A stretch of 64,000 nucleotides of DNA from Dicaeum eximium (GCA_013396995.1 VWZP01002662.1:1-64000), one strand, 5' to 3'. Positions 38,232 to 53,500 are shown, counted from the first letter of the stretch. Notes: a model not told the origin generated them from the letters alone. Made by a program: numbers and translations.

Positions 38232-38248
38232 CTTTTTTTTTTTTTTTN
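38232..38248. other. T run ending in an undetermined base
   Basis: A run of about 16 T followed by a single N at 38248 marks a homopolymer length the assembly could not settle. Confidence 0.9.
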
Positions 38249-41200
38249 AACAGCTGGAAAAGCATTTGCAAAATGTGGGATGGTGTGCTGGGTTCTGTGA
38301 CTGATAAAAAAGACCAATACCAGGGCTGCTGCATGGAAGGGAAAAAGACAGCTGAGTCTCTTTGACTGATGTGTAGCGATTTTCAGGTGTGTGTTCAGAG
38401 AGAAAAAGTAACAATAGGTCTGATGCAGAAACAAAAATATTAAAATCTAAAGTTTTAAAGGATTTCTTAGATGTCAGCTGAACCCCAGGACTTGGAGTAG
38501 CTGATCGCCTTTAAATATCTAGACCCTAATTAACTGCATACCTAAAGTATGTAATTCTCTGAAATTCCCTTTTGTTTAAATGAAGTATATAATTAAATGC
38601 CTTGATAATCTGCAATAAGTACCAAAGCATTTTGAGGTGTTATAATAGCTCTTCTTTAAAAGTGAGGTCCACTTGAAATATGTTGGGTTTCTTCTTTTGT
38701 CTTTCTACCTTACCCTCCTTAATGCATCTCATAAGTTTTTATGGATTTTTCTCAGGGGTTTCCTCACAACTTTTCTCTTGTATGCTGTGTGAAATGTTTT
38801 CCTTCCAACTCGAGTATGCTCTTCTTTTTGGATATCTTCTTTCTTCATCTCTCATATCCTCCATCCTTACCTTCTATAAATTATTTCAGATGCTATGGTT
38901 GCACCAGCTCCAGTCCAAGTCCTACAGAAATCTGAGTTTAGTTCTGGAAGATGCGGGCGAAAGAGTAAACAATTCTCCTGTTCAGGGGCAAGAGATGCAA
39001 ATGCATCAGAGCAGCAAACTAAAATGCTGCAATCACTGAAACTGTAAGCAACACGTCAGAAACTTTCCCAGTTGACTTACTAAAGACAGAAGCCTGTTGG
39101 TATGTCTTTACTGGGCTGCAGCTTGGTAAAAACTAAGTGGTACTTGATGTAGAACCTAAATTTCAGGAATGGAAATGTCACCTCCTTTGCTCTGTTTTAT
39201 ATTTTGGTTGTTCTTCAGCTAGAGCAGAGTAGCTTACAACCTCAATCTGAAACGTTCTCAATTCTCCTCTAGATGCTGAGCCCAGCAGACACTTGAGAGA
39301 AAGATATTGAAAATTGATTCACAAACACTCTTCTCTCTTTGCCCGTGCTATGATATCTTTTCCCTCACAGACTTAGAGGTCACCTTCATTAAATATGTGG
39401 TTATTAACATAAAGGCATGCCAAATGGTTATTCTGTGATAGGATCCAGGCTGTGAAATGGTTCATTGTGTGTTGCTCTCGGTGCCATCTGATTGAGCATG
39501 CAGTGAAACCGTGCAGATGAGCAAGGCGGTGAAATTTGTTGTCAGGGTGGCAGATGTTTTATTCTCCTGGTGCGTTCTCTGGCATTTCTCAAGGACATGA
39601 AACAGAAGCAGAAGAAATTGAATTGCTGTGCTTGCTCTCTCCCTTGTTCTCTAGGGTAGTTTTGCAACTCATTTCTTCTGTAATCTTATCAAGTGTGAGA
39701 AGAGACATGCACCTCCTGACTTCTCTTACAACTGTCCTTTATACTTTCACAGGTAACCTTCTCTACCCAGCCAGCTGTAGTTTTCAGCATGGGTGGTTTT
39801 CATGGTACATATCTTGCTTATCACTTTAGTGTACATAATACCCTTAACAGAGCTTTAAAGATGGATATTTGGATGACTAAATAAACATTGCTGCCTGTAA
39901 AACATTTGTCTCCAGCCCTCTGGTCTGACAGTACATGTCTGGCAGAAGGGAGGGCATGGAGAAGGCAGCAGACAATGTGCTGATGTAAGCTGCACTCTGG
40001 GCTGCCATGATAACCACCCCTTGCTGTGCCTTAAAGCCTTCAGGTGCCAGCATATGCCACGGGTCATGCTGACTAGGGAAGGGAAATGGGAAGAGGAAGC
40101 AAAGGTAGGTTTGGCCAAATGCTGCTGTCTTCCTTGAGGACACAACATGGTCTGATTTGAACTGGTGTAGAGAATGCTGCCCAGCTCCCAGGAGCCGGCT
40201 CATTATTTCTTTAACTTTGGCTTTGGAAATGGCAAAGTCAACTGTTACTAAAAATCTTAAAACTCAGTTGTGAAGAACAATAAATTGGAGAGTCTCTTCT
40301 GTAATGACAGTTAGTCTTATTGTGCCACCTGATCTTTGCTGTTAGAAAACTAATCACAGAGTTTTACACCCTAGCCTTGCCTAATCAAGGGTATAAGTTC
40401 ATTAATGCAAACAGATTCAATAATTTTTTTTGTGTTAGTTTTTTTAATTATTAAAAAATTCAATACCTTGTATTGCCCGTAGGTTATGATGGTGATTTAA
40501 CTGGACTCCACCACATCTGTGATACCTTTTTTTACAGAAATAACATTTCAGGTATGGGTGCATCTCCATACTTACTCTAGAGATCTCAGGGACACTACAA
40601 TATAAGCAGCCATCAAACATACACTGTAAATTTGTGTGAGACATGACTGGGACCGTGCACCCCAACATTGTGATGATTTGTGGTGCCTCTGCTCTGTCAT
40701 GAAGGACCATGGCCTGACCAGGGAGGTGAGGGACCATAGGCTGGGCCAGCATGGGCAAGCACACCTAGGGTGGCAACCAGAGACAGACAATACAGCTGTG
40801 TCTGTTGCTCATTGTAATTCAGGGTTGTTATCAAGCTGCTGCATCCAGCAGTGACCTACAACTCTATGAGTTCAACCTCTAATGTTACTTTCATTCTCAT
40901 AAGCTTCAAAACTTTTTATGAAGAGTGTAAACTTTTGTCTGAAATTAAAGGATACAGAGAGGAAGGCTGGACTGTCCCACGAGGCCACCGAGGAGATAAG
41001 GGTCTTAGTGAGCACTTATTCCCAGTCTGGTGCTTTTTAGTGTGGAAGCTTAAACTGGCCATTGGTTGCAGAGGCAAAGCAGCAAATCCTTCTTACTCCA
41101 CATGTGCAGTCAGGTGGCCCAGCAGGTAATGCTCAGAGCATGCCTCAAGTTCTTCTGGACTTTAATGAAGTTACAGATTGAAGCTTATCACCCTGTCTTT

Positions 41201-44200
41201 TGGTACTGGATTCGTGACTATCAAGCTCTGATTTTTATGTTGTTTTTGTTTTGTTGTTTGGTTTTTTTAAACTATGGTGTCATTTCCTTCAAAACTAATC
41301 TGGCAGGTGATCTTACAGAAGTTTGGAAAACTGGGTGTTTCAGACTCTGGACTATTTCAGTAAACCTTGGCCAACAAGCAGAGCAGAGTGTGCTCTTCCC
41401 CAAAAATAAGCAGCATCTTTCTGCGTGCTGATTTTGACAGAAACCCTGACATTGGTTTAGGAGTAATAGAGCTCATGTCCAACTCTTTGCCTCAGGATCA
41501 TACTATGCTCCTGTCAGTCCTAGTAGTCATCCTGTTCACTGCCTGTCTCACAGGAGCAGCAGAGTGGTGACAACAGAGGAGATGCAGCAGCTGTCACACC
41601 TATTTACAGCTTCTCAGTCACTGATGTGAGAATAAACAAACATGATATTCCTGTAGTTGCATTGTTAGCAATTTATTTTTAAAAGCAGTCACTTGAAAAA
41701 TATTGAGGCACAGGTAAAATAGTCCTGTCAGCACTTTCTGTGTGGTTTGCAACCTACTGCTTGACCTGAGAATTTCACTCTGTTAACTTAATAGAAGAGT
41801 TAATGTCAAGGCCACATGCTTACCTGGTGAAAGCACACATTTCTCTTCTGAGTGATGTTGTATCACGAAGGGATGTGGCTCACCAAATGCAGGAACATTC
41901 TGATCCCTGTCCACTGCTGCTGTTGTACTCTCTGATTTTATTTCCTGCTCAGCAGTGATGAGTAATTCTCACATGTAAGCAAGTGATATTTACTGTAAGA
42001 AATGCCAAGTAAGTTTGTAGTTGAGCAAACATTTAAAGAAATAACAATTAGAGATTGCTTTCCTATTTTGCTTGAAAATATGGAGGGGAAAAGAAGCTGA
42101 AAATATAAACATTTTCACTTGGATATCCAAGAAACAAATGCAGAAGTTCATATTTTCCATCACTGTATCCCCAGAAATGTGGGCATGAAACTTGTTGTGT
42201 TTAGTCAGTAAATCTTTATTAAAGTCAAACAGTGGCTGAAAACAGATATGTGAAAAAAACAGTAAGTCAAGAAAGTTGATAGGATTAAAATCTGATCTGT
42301 TTTGGGGGCTGAAGTGGAACAATCTCAGATAAACAGAAGGAGGGTGAGTCCATGAAGACACAGTATTTAGGGACGTGGATGTTGTGCTCTGTTTTTCCTT
42401 TCGTCTCTGCTTTTCTCCTCCTCAAAGCTGTGGAGGGGACCACACAGAAAAAGCATCTCATAGCAGGAACTGTGTGTTTGGCTTGGAGTTGAGAGCCATC
42501 ATCCCTTGAGTGCACCAGATTGGTTACATGGTCTGATCATTGGTAATTGCCCCTTAGCAGCTGTCTCTTGGAGAGACACTCCAGCACAGTGGCAGCTACA
42601 GAGGGCCTTTGTAATCAGGCTGGCCTGCTGTCCGTGTTCCTGACTGGGACTTACCTATCCATCTGTTTTTGAAGTGTGTGGGAAACTGTGTGGCTGTGTG
42701 TGCTTAAAAGCTCTACAAGGATGGTGCTTTCAGAGGCCTGACTTCAGAGCTGCAATGAGACATTTTACCCTTCTTTGTTGGGAGGCTTCATCTCTCTTGC
42801 TGCTGCCCTGCTTTAACAGGCTGCTGCAGCCTTGCACCTAATTCCTGAGTCACAGCAACACAGGCAGAGTTTCTCTGCTGCCATTTGGCCTCCTTTGCTG
42901 TGGTTCTGTGTGATGGTACTGTTCCTTTTCTGCCTGCCTCATCAGCTAGTATCAAATAATTTGGGTGCTTATTTCTGAGAACCACTGAGGGTGTATTTAT
43001 TTATTCATTCAGTAACCTATATCCTCTGTAGGATCTCATATCTGGATGTGGTACCTCCTGCTGTCAGTCTCACTGGTTCATTATTAGGAGAGCTCTGCAC
43101 TACCCTGGAGGCACCTGACTGTAGCTTCCAAAGCATAGCAGTCAGCATATTTGGCCTTTTTTTTTTCCTCACGCTTATTTTTTTTCCCTTGTTCTTCTAA
43201 TTAATCAGAAAGTAGACTTGCTTTTGTGATCCCTGGAACTACTGGAACCAATGCTTCAAGCAGCACAAATCCCAGTCACCTTTCAAATGTGATACTGTTT
43301 TTGCCATAGGAGTATTTATTTAATTCACAGTTTGGACTGCATTTCTTTTTGTAGGTCAAATTTAACTGTGGGCTGTGCTGCCCAAACCATGCCCTGGATT
43401 TATGTTGTGGGAACCATCAGCAAAAACCTGAATCCTCCAGAATTGGATATTTTTTTTCTTTTTAATCTATTTCATAGAAGCCACTAGATAGCCTCCAAAT
43501 GTATTTTTTAAAAAATCCGATACATTCTCAAAGAGACAGCTTGATGGAAACAATTGCTGTTAAAAAGCAGGAAGCAAAGCAGCAGTGAGGGCAGATGTGC
43601 ATTCACGTCATGTAAACCTGATGCTGACCAGAGGGAGCCAGCCCACACCTTCCTCCCTGCCCAGGAAAGCCCCACAGGGACAGGATGCCACCTGACTTGT
43701 TGCCACGTAAGGACAGGGGCAGCCCTGGCCATGTGGCCAGTGTGCAGGAGCAGGTGGCCCCTGTTCGTGAGCCTTGGGCAGAGCACGTGGGGAAGCAGGA
43801 GTGGGGGGGTGGCACTGCTCTTCTGCTGCCCATCTGCCACTGCCCACCAGCATGAATGCCCCTGTCTGCCAGAGCAGAAGTGCCTTTAACTAAGAGCAAA
43901 AGGGGAATCCAGGAGAAGGGGTGTTTCTGACACATTTGCTCCCAGGTCCATGTGTCTGTGCATTGAGTGCTCGATGCTGAGAGCAGCTGTAAATTATCGG
44001 TGGGAATAAACACAGGCTTTGCCTGCATGATGATCCAGAGAAAACAATGCTGAAAACATTGTGTGAAAATTGTCACATGTGGGACACGTACATACAGTAG
44101 AACTAAAAAAAAAAAAAACAAAACCACACAGGAGTCAGAAGCAGATGTAAATCTGCTTGCTAAAATGTCTTGCAGGCAGTGTCAGGGGTGTTTTGGTGAT

Positions 44201-47200
44201 AGCTGCTTCTGCAGCAGAGCAGGCAGCGAGAATGCAGTGCCCACAAACTGCTCAGAATCCATAAGTAAAAGGCAAATTAGCTTTGCAGAGACCTGAGAAA
44301 AGAAAAATATAAGCTGAGGAAATAAACAGCAAGTGATGTGCTCTCTGCACTTGGCTGAATGCAGAGCAAACTGGAAGTGCTATGAAGATTTGGAAACTTG
44401 AAATTGTTAACCAGAGAAAGAAGCAATTGTTTTGTTAGCTCATGTTTGGCCTTTTCTTCATCTGTCTCAAAGGAGGAGCATTTATATAATAAATAAACAC
44501 TTATGTCAACCATCTCATCCATTCTTCTGTATTTCCCTTCAAAATCTCATCTAATTCCAGCTGCCATGATCTCATCCAGTAATCACTTTTTATAATTCAG
44601 GGCTGCCTTTTCCCATATATATGCTCAGCCTTGTATTAAGTGTCACACAAACAGCAAAGCCGCTTTTTGGGTTTTTTTAAACAACACCTGATGAAAACTG
44701 TCATTTTTTAAAGTTGGTAAAATACTGGGCCATGGCTGGATTGCTGATGTGTGTAACCATCCATGTCTCATTGCCATCTTTGCCCTGCTCCCATTCCTTT
44801 ATTCCTGGGTTTTGATCAAGACCTTTTTCTTTATTTTCACAAGTCCTATGAGAGCCATATATTTAACTAGAATTATTAATACCTAGATAGAATAAAAAAA
44901 TTAAGACACTTCAAATCACAGGTATTTGAATATTCAGCCCACTGAACAGCATTTTGAAGGATTTTTGTCTTTTCCTCCACATCCGTGGAGAAAACAAGCA
45001 GAATTATATTCCCATACATGAATCCATGTATGTCTGAAGCTGTCAGACTGACAGTGATCCTCCCAAGAAATGCTCCATAGTTACTGGCTGTTTATCATCC
45101 AGCTGTATTCCAGGTGGCAGTGCCCTTTTCTTCTAAGCAATGAACTGGGTTACAGAGGAGCCCAACAGCAGCCTGAGTATATCTCATTTTGGCCAGCCTT
45201 CTTCAATGTCTTTCATATCAGGAGTTAAGCCAAACAAATAAAAGAACAATCAGTTAAAATGACAATCAATAAAGAGATTTTAGTTTATTAATTAGCTTAA
45301 ATAACAGAGAAAACTGGAGAACAGCTTTGAAAGCTGCTTACAGTGGTGATAAATCCTGTTAGCCCTTCAGTTTAATGCTCTCACCTCAGCAGCAATGCAG
45401 TGAAGCTGGGAGAAAGGAGTAATTGCTTTGTGGATATCCTTATTTGTGCAAATTTCCTTTCACTGAGGCAGTCTGAGTTCCCAAGATTCTTCATTCACTG
45501 GTCGGGCAGTCCTGAGCACGCAGGTCAGCCCTGTGAGTGGGAAAGGACAGCTTGTTCACATCTGTTTGCAGCTGTCTGCCAGCATGCCCCTCCTCTTCCC
45601 TCAGTGCAGCATTTTTAGTAATTGAGATAAAAACATTCTTGTGCCATCACACATGCATCTGCTTTCAGATCTGGATTTCCAGAGCGTGTGTTCAGATCCC
45701 ATTTTCGTGCATCACTGCATTACAAGGACTCCATTTGCACAGTCCATTTCAGGTTAATCTTTGTTTAGATTTTTCACCCTGTCACCAAAATTATGTCTTT
45801 ATAAGCATATGTCAAGGTGGACTAAAAATGTATTTTCCCCTTTCCAGGCCTTCCATGATCAAATGATAATTAGTTGTAGCTTTTCTGCACCCCCTCACTC
45901 CATCTTTTTAACCAAGGCCTTTGAGCAACAAGTTCAAGTTACCCAGTAGGAGTTTGTAGTTAGCTGTGTGAAAGATGAGGTTATCTTGTTTCTTTTCAAC
46001 AAATGCATGAGTCCTGAAGACAAGAATTTCATTCTATGCTGCCTCAATGTCTTTGGAGAGGGTATAAAAAGTTTGTGTGTGGGGTATGAATGAGGATGTC
46101 TAGAAAGAGGGGGCTATCACCTTGAACTGAAGCCAGCACCTCTGTGTTTTATTTCAGATAGGCTTGGAGTGATTTGGGTCCAGTTAGCAGTTGTCTGGTT
46201 TAGCCTAATTTCTTTTCACTTTCAGTATCTTTATGGGAAAATGAGGCAGATTCATCATGAATCTACCATTCATCGTTTTGTGTCATGATATAATCATCTG
46301 AAATCGTGATATGAAATAGCAGTTCATTTTTTATTAAAATTACATTTAGTCTCCCTGGTAGCTTCTTTTCCTTTGTATCTTTTTCACTTGAAAGAACAAG
46401 ATGGCCAGCAGATGTATCACCTGGAAAAAGCTTTCTTACATGTGTTTTTTAATGCTTGATTTCTGAACTGTGAAGAATAGTGCATCAGTGTTACTTAAAC
46501 CAAGCATTTACATTTCTACTATACTGCAAAGCAAAATCATTAAGGTCACAGACTTCGTTCTTTGACATGGTAATAACCTTTCCTTATGTTATCCAGCACT
46601 TTTTGTAAAAATGTTTGATGTTTCACTGGGAGATGTTGTTAATAGCAACTGAAGCATTTATCTTAGTGACATCTTGTCTCTTAATCAACAAAAGATCACA
46701 GTAACCTTTTGAGAAATCAGAGTACATCAATATCCCTGTAATTCATTCTGCTAATGTCAGACTTTTCATGTGCAAAATATCTTCTCTGTATTTCTGCAAA
46801 GGAAAGAAACATATCATCATCTAAATTGCAGGCTTAAATGAAGGCCTAAGATGAAAATAATATGGACCAGATAAATATTTTAAGATTGTCAACTCATATT
46901 GATTCATCCTGTTCTGTCTGTGGATGCCCAAGTACAGTTGGCAGGAGCCAATGCTGCATTTTTTTGCTTTTCTGCTGTCATAACTAGAGATCAGCAGGGG
47001 TCAGCTGTGCACTTTTCAGCCCCAGAATGCCAAGCAGCCTTTGACCAAAGCCACTGTGTTTTCTGAAAAGAAGAATGAGCATGCCCCTGTGTTTTAGCCT
47101 CTTGGTGAAAAGTGTTCAAAATCAGCCTTTGGCCTTACTTTTATTCTTCCAGGAGGAGAATAGCTTGCTGTATTTTGAGTTTGTTCAGTGTTGTGAAGTC

Positions 47201-49658
47201 ATTGGTTCATTAGGATTAGTGAAGCAAGCTGTAGATGAGAATGATTTAAAATTAACATGAGAATATCACTAGTCCATTAAGGATTAAGGCAGTTTTGGAA
47301 TTGGAAGTGAGGTGAACCCTAGTAATGTTTTAAAGACTCATTAGCTGATCTTGTGGTGGACACTGAAAATGTGCAAAAAGCCCTGAAGAGCTTACAATCA
47401 AAGCAGACAAGATAAGGCAAGAAGGAACTAAATAGGAATCAAAGGGGAAGATTAAAGCCCATAAAGAAAATTAGTTCCACTTTTCCTTTTTCTTCCTCCT
47501 TCATTTTGCAAATAATCAGATTTGTAACACAGATCTTATTGTGACACAATCCTGACTGGCTGGTTTTGCTGATGTTTCTCTGCATGTGAACAGATTCTGG
47601 CTCAAAGCCCATCTCCTTTGGAGCCTTCATAGGCCACAATCAATTGGCAGCCAGGGCTTGGTTCCAAGTAATAGATAAGGGTTTTGTTGACACAATATGG
47701 ACTATACTTTTCATTGAAAGGTAATGGTTTATTCTAAAGGCCAGAGTGACCCAATGATATTTCCTCATAATGAGCTGTGCACTCTAATGCTTTCTAGAAA
47801 TTTTATTTCTTCTTTTTCTACATCAGATCATCAAGAATTAGTTGAATTGTTAATGTTCCTTCTTTTTTTCTTTTCTTACGGTACGACTGTAAGAAGCTTG
47901 AAATAGAAAGGATGGGTATGAGTGAGGTTTACAGGGAGAATAACTATATGGATAAGGGGTACTTGTGGTGCTTTCAAAACCTCAGTTTTTCTACATTCCT
48001 CAAAGAGCAAGCACCTTCCCTTTGGGGAAACAGATGGTGCCTGCACTACAGGATTACAGAAGGAAATGGTTTATGATTGAAGGTGAGAGGTGGAAGCTTA
48101 CTCTTCTGCAAAATCCAGGCTCTACTTTCACCTTGGAGATGGTGCCACTGCTTTTCTTATCTCAGTGCTGGAGTAATTTAGTGCCTTGTGGGGGGAAAAG
48201 TGCTGCTGTGGGCAGAGCTGGGATACACAGGTGGGATCTGATCTCTACCTGGTATTTGAAGAACATGTTTAAAATCAGTGGTGACCCTAATGTGTATGTA
48301 GGAATGGGTGTGTAGTCACACTAGGGCTCTGTCCTCCCCTGGAACCGAAGGTGTGGGACAGAAGTATTTGTTTCTGTTTCCTCTTACTTTAATAAAAATG
48401 AATGAAATTAGGTCCATGACAGCAGTGCTGCATAGCACCAGACTCAAGCTCCACACTCCAACTCCACTTTGATAGGTTCTCATCCGAGCTGGTAAGACCC
48501 AAGCTGGAGAGACACAGCCTCAAACTGGGAATGAGCGCTTCCATTTCCCATCACATTCTTTGTAGGTCTTGCAACAGAAAGCTGAAGTTGACCAAGGCCC
48601 ACCCTAAATCTTATGGGGGTCATATCTGAAGTAATCAGAAAAACAGATTTCTTGGGAGGGGGCTACTCTGGGACAATGTGAAATACCCAAATGGCATCCC
48701 AATAGCTTGCCTTCCCCTGCACATATTTGTGATGCACCTCTTCCTTCTGACTCCCTGCCTACCTGTGTTTGTCTTTTCATACCACTGCTGTGTTATCCTT
48801 CCATCAGTGTGTGATGATCCAGGAGCCCAGAGCAGAGGGTGGACAGGAGGAGCACACTGTTGCCTCCCAGCACAGTCAGGAGGGCCACTGCTCTGACATG
48901 CAGAGGTTGTAACAGACACCAGGAGTCTGAGGATTGTTCCTCTTCCCAAAACAGCATGGCACAGTCTGGTTCTGTTGCAGTGTCTGAATATCCCTGTTGG
49001 ATGAAGCAGGGTGTTGGATTCTGTGAATATTCTTTAGCTGTGTCTTGTTGGTTTTGCCTGCAAGCGTGCAAACCCTGCAGCCCTCTGGAATCAGTGACAT
49101 GATTGTGTATGACAGTCATTAGTGGGTGAAACAGAAATCTGTCTGTGAGCATCTGTTTTGAGGGAGCCAAATATAATTAAAGTTTAACCATGCTGCATTT
49201 GCTCTTTTATTTCCTGGGACCCAGTCGTTCTTAGGGATCACAGGGACATTTCTTGAGGTCCTTCTGAGGGGTCTGACTTGCTGCATTTTGTCATTGTATA
49301 TGTGTTTCATATAAGTGTGTTTTGTATTACAGGCTGGATCAAACAAGTTTATTCAAAGATTCCCTTCAAGAAAATGAAACTCTACCTTCTTGAATATGTT
49401 CAAGTTCTTTCCAAGAGGAATACTTTCTGGTTTCAGGCCATTCTGAATCTGGACATCTTGCATTGATGTATTGCATTTTATCAGTTATATTTCCATGATG
49501 CTCTTTGAGCAACGGAATGGATTAAATGTGGTTTTATTCTGTAATTAATTCTATACACTTGACAACAAATATATCATGTCTTGACTTGGTAAGTGGTACT
49601 TGGTAGGATGTAATGCAGGGATCGATGATGGAGTCTTCCTAGTCAGGAAATGTCTCAC

Positions 49659-49720
49659 AACTGAGAGAAAATAAAACTTCTGAAAACTGAGAGAAAATAA
49701 ACTGTCTCCAGTTTATTTTC
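49659..49720. repeat. Direct repeat with perfect hairpin
   Basis: A 17-base unit (AACTGAGAGAAAATAAA) occurs at 49659-49675 and 49685-49701. The second copy enters a perfect 12-base inverted repeat: GAAAATAAACTG at 49693-49704, loop TCTC, CAGTTTATTTTC at 49709-49720. Confidence 0.9.
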
Positions 49721-50496
49721 AAGGGACAATTGATCAGGTATTGAATTGGGCTAGGGGAAAACACTGAAAGCAGCATCCGTGGATGCTAAGCAAAGCAAAG
49801 ATCTTACTCGGGCCTTGGAAAAACTCTGTAAAAGCTTGTCTTGAGTTCAGCCCTACCAACAAACACATAGAAAAACTTTTGGTTTTTTTCAAATGTTCTG
49901 AACTTTCTAACTTGATTTCATTTTATCTTGAGTGAATGTGGTCATCTGTTTATTATGGTCACCCCTATGTTACCTGATGTGTCTTTATCCCTCTGACTAT
50001 GCTTTTGAAGTACAACCATTCATGTTACACTCATGACTTGCAGGGCACTTCCAAAATGCAGAAATGCTTTAAAGAAATTATAATTACTTTTGAAAAATCC
50101 TTTCATTTTTCTCTGCTATTCCTTTTACTACTAGCTTATTGATTTAGTTACATTTAAAGTGGGTCTGTGTAGTTAATTTTAGATGTATGCTTCAATTTTA
50201 CTGCAACTCTGAAACTTTAAATGAGTAGGAAATAAGTTCCTGTTCCAGCACCTAATGAGATAAATTTTTGAGGTTTTGTACAGATTTTCAAATAAGCACT
50301 CTGTGCACTCCCTTAAGATTAGATACTTACCTTCCCATATATTGCCAATGGAGAGCAATAGCTGTCTTCTCAAGGGATCTCTTCAGGTCCAATTTAAATC
50401 CCTAAATTTATTTCCTTTTGACTGGATGGTGGGCTTGAGAATATTTTTGAAGAGCCTGCTCTGAGGGGGCAAAGCAGGTGGATATAAGCCCTCTCT

Positions 50497-50533
50497 GTGG
50501 GTTGGGTTTTTTTTGGTTGGTTTTTTTTTTTTT
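50497..50533. repeat. T/GGTT low-complexity tract
   Basis: T8 and T14 runs separated by GGTTGG. A similar T run lies at about 51440-51454. Confidence 0.85.
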
Positions 50534-53500
50534 CTGATGGCTTTAATTGTTTCTCTTAGCATCCATTGTAATAATTCTTCTTTGTGAATTTTCTTCCTGA
50601 GCTCTCAGTGCATCATTGTGTTGTGGATTTATTCATGCAAGACATAGAATGGTGGTGTGGGATGCACAAGTCTCTTGGAGATATTTTTGAAATTAAGATC
50701 TTCAATCCAGCATTTCAAAATAGAAACCATTAAAGATGAAAGGAATACTTGCATTTTTGCAAGTAGTACATATTTGCACTGTTTTACTGAATGACTCCCA
50801 TGCTGCTTTTGAATATTTCTGTACTGGATTTTTGATGAGTGATGCTCAGCTTGAAAAGGGCTTGAGCTGCAATTCAGATTTCCTGTGGCTGGGGAAGGTT
50901 TCTCTATGGCAGATGTGTACCTGTCAGGCCACTGGCTGAGGGAGAGCCCTCGTTCTCCCCAGGATGCAAAAACCTTCAGAGTGTTACAGAGCTATGTCCA
51001 GTGAAATTCCTTTGCCTGTTACCTTTCTTTAAAAAGTCTCCCTTATCAGGTGCTGCATTAAGTTCTAAGGCTGCACTGAATGATGCAGAGATACCAAACT
51101 CTGTTGTTAACTGAGCTGCACCTGTCTCAGAGCCAGTGGCTCCTTGGTGAAAATCTATATGAATGCTCCAAATTTTGTCTCCTCCATTATTTAATCTTTT
51201 TATGGTACACTCATTGCTGCCTTGATAAAATGAGATAGTGATGTTTTATTTAAGCTGGGTTCAGAGGGATCATAAATAAAACCTCAGCATGGGTAAGAAT
51301 ATTATAATCTAGATCAGGGAGTTCATTATCTGAACATATAAGCTTGGACTGAAGAACCCAGCCAAGGGCTGGGAGCTGCACTCACTGCCATGCATGTGCA
51401 CATCTCCTGGGGCTGAGAGTGTTGTGCTGCTGCCAGGCTTTTTTTTTTTTTTCCTGATTTTGTAGGTCTTGTACTAAGGGTTTAAAAAAGCAAGAGTTTT
51501 GGATTTTGTGCAGTTCACTTGCTTGATACTTCACCTTACTTTTTCTGTTCCAATAGCTGATAATTATTCTCAATCTTTGACTGTTTTTGGCCAGATGGGT
51601 TATTTTTAAATTGCATCTGTAGGTGCCGGATACCATCACAAAATTGCACGTGTAAATGTCTACAGTGATGTGGGTTTACACGTCTTGCTTCAGTGTGAAC
51701 CTGACTCCTAAAGCACCAAGGTATCCCACAGCTGTTTTATTGTTTTGCTGCTTTGACCCTCTGAAGTTCAGAAGAACTTCAGCTTGCAGAGGAGTCTGTG
51801 CATTCACTGGCTCTCAGGCTGTGGAGGAAGCCCGCCTGACCTTGGAGCCAGACCATTTTCTGGTTACTTTCCAAAACCTTTTACCTGAAAGGTTTTCAAC
51901 TGGTGCACTCTTCTGGTGGAGGGATTTCTTCAGTACCTAAATTGCAGCATACTCAGGGACAGCTGTCAAGTTCAGAGGCAATAACATTTCTCTCCTGTTT
52001 ATCTACTTTCAAAAATTTATCCAAACATCCTAAAATCCTAAGACACCAGGGGAGTGTGAACTTGCATCTTCCATCAGGCATGGGAGAATACCAAATCACT
52101 TCTCTCTCAACTGTTCCAGTTCTCCAGGCCAGCAGTGATTCCATAATTCAAATTCCACTGAGTGAAATGAGGGGAAAATGCAAATACAATGCATTTTGAC
52201 TTCATTTTCTTTGTTCCCTGTTCAGCCTTCCATAACACAAGAATAACTGAACAAGCTTTTACAGGAATCATTTTTGGGTAGGAAAACATTACTTCCCAAG
52301 GAAAACTGTTACATATCTATGGCTTTAATTATCCTGAGCAGCCCCAAGAGTTCAAAGCATAAGTATTGAATTACAAATAGAAGTATAATAAATTAAACAT
52401 TTATTTGTACCCATCCTATGTATGTCAGGCACTAAGGAATGTATTTTGCCTATACATATATAGACAGGCTTATCTAGAGAGAATCAATGCATAATTTATT
52501 ATATTTTTCTCTAATGTGATCTGAACTGTTTGAACAATCTTAAACATAAGCACACAAACACAGATGGCTTGGCTGTTCTGTGTTTGTTTGGCGTGATAAA
52601 GCTGTCATCAGCTGCTGTCTAGTTCAGCCACACTTAATCATCCCTTGATGGTCCTAGTACATCAGCAAAACCTGGGTTGTGAGTATCTGGGTTTGTGAGA
52701 ACATATGGAGTATTTGGCTCTGATGCTGCTGCTCTCACACTTTGATGAAGGTATCTGCCCCCCAAAGAGACAGTGAAATGTCCCGTATGGATGCTTCTCT
52801 TCTGTTTCAAAGCAAAGTGAGCCAGGCTTATTTTAAGCCATTGTGAGTTTTGTTCATGCCATGCCTGCTGATCTTGCACCAAAGGGGAACAGAAACACAT
52901 GTTACTTCTCTTCATGGGGCCCTGCTGTGGGAACAGTAAATCCTAGAAGAAGGTTGAAATGCTTGCTTGGTGGTACTGAGTTCCTAAGCACTCAAGATTG
53001 ACACATGATTGAGCTTTTATTTCTTCATGATATTCAACATGATGGTTAATGTTGGATGAAACTTTCCTTAGCCTAGTCAATACTACTCTTCAAATACTAG
53101 AAATTAGGAAATCATCAACATTATTTCACCTTCCAGTTTTTATTCTCTTGTGTAGTGTGTGATTGGTTCACTCATGAGACAAAAAATGCAAGGGAATAGG
53201 ATTAATTTTTAAGGAAGTGGTGCCTCTTTAGGTATATACTGCTACTTACAGAATGAGTTGAGAGGAATGTGTAGTCTTTAGGTTGTTCAAGCCATATGTT
53301 GAGGCTGATATGCCTGATGGGATCATGATGGATGCCAGCCTGACACATGTTGGTATTCCATCAAATGAAGTGTATGCAGTAGGGGCATTTGGCAGTCCTC
53401 CTTCCTTCCTGGAAGCAGCTCTCTATTTTGCTTGATCTTTATGCTGGCTGCTACCCTTAACATCTCCAGACATGCAGAGGACTAGCATTGTGTCAGATTT

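Noticed and set aside
43554..44127. Frames of 111 and 174 codons on opposite strands
   Set aside because: A GC-rich patch with open frames on both strands at once; no similarity and no splice context.
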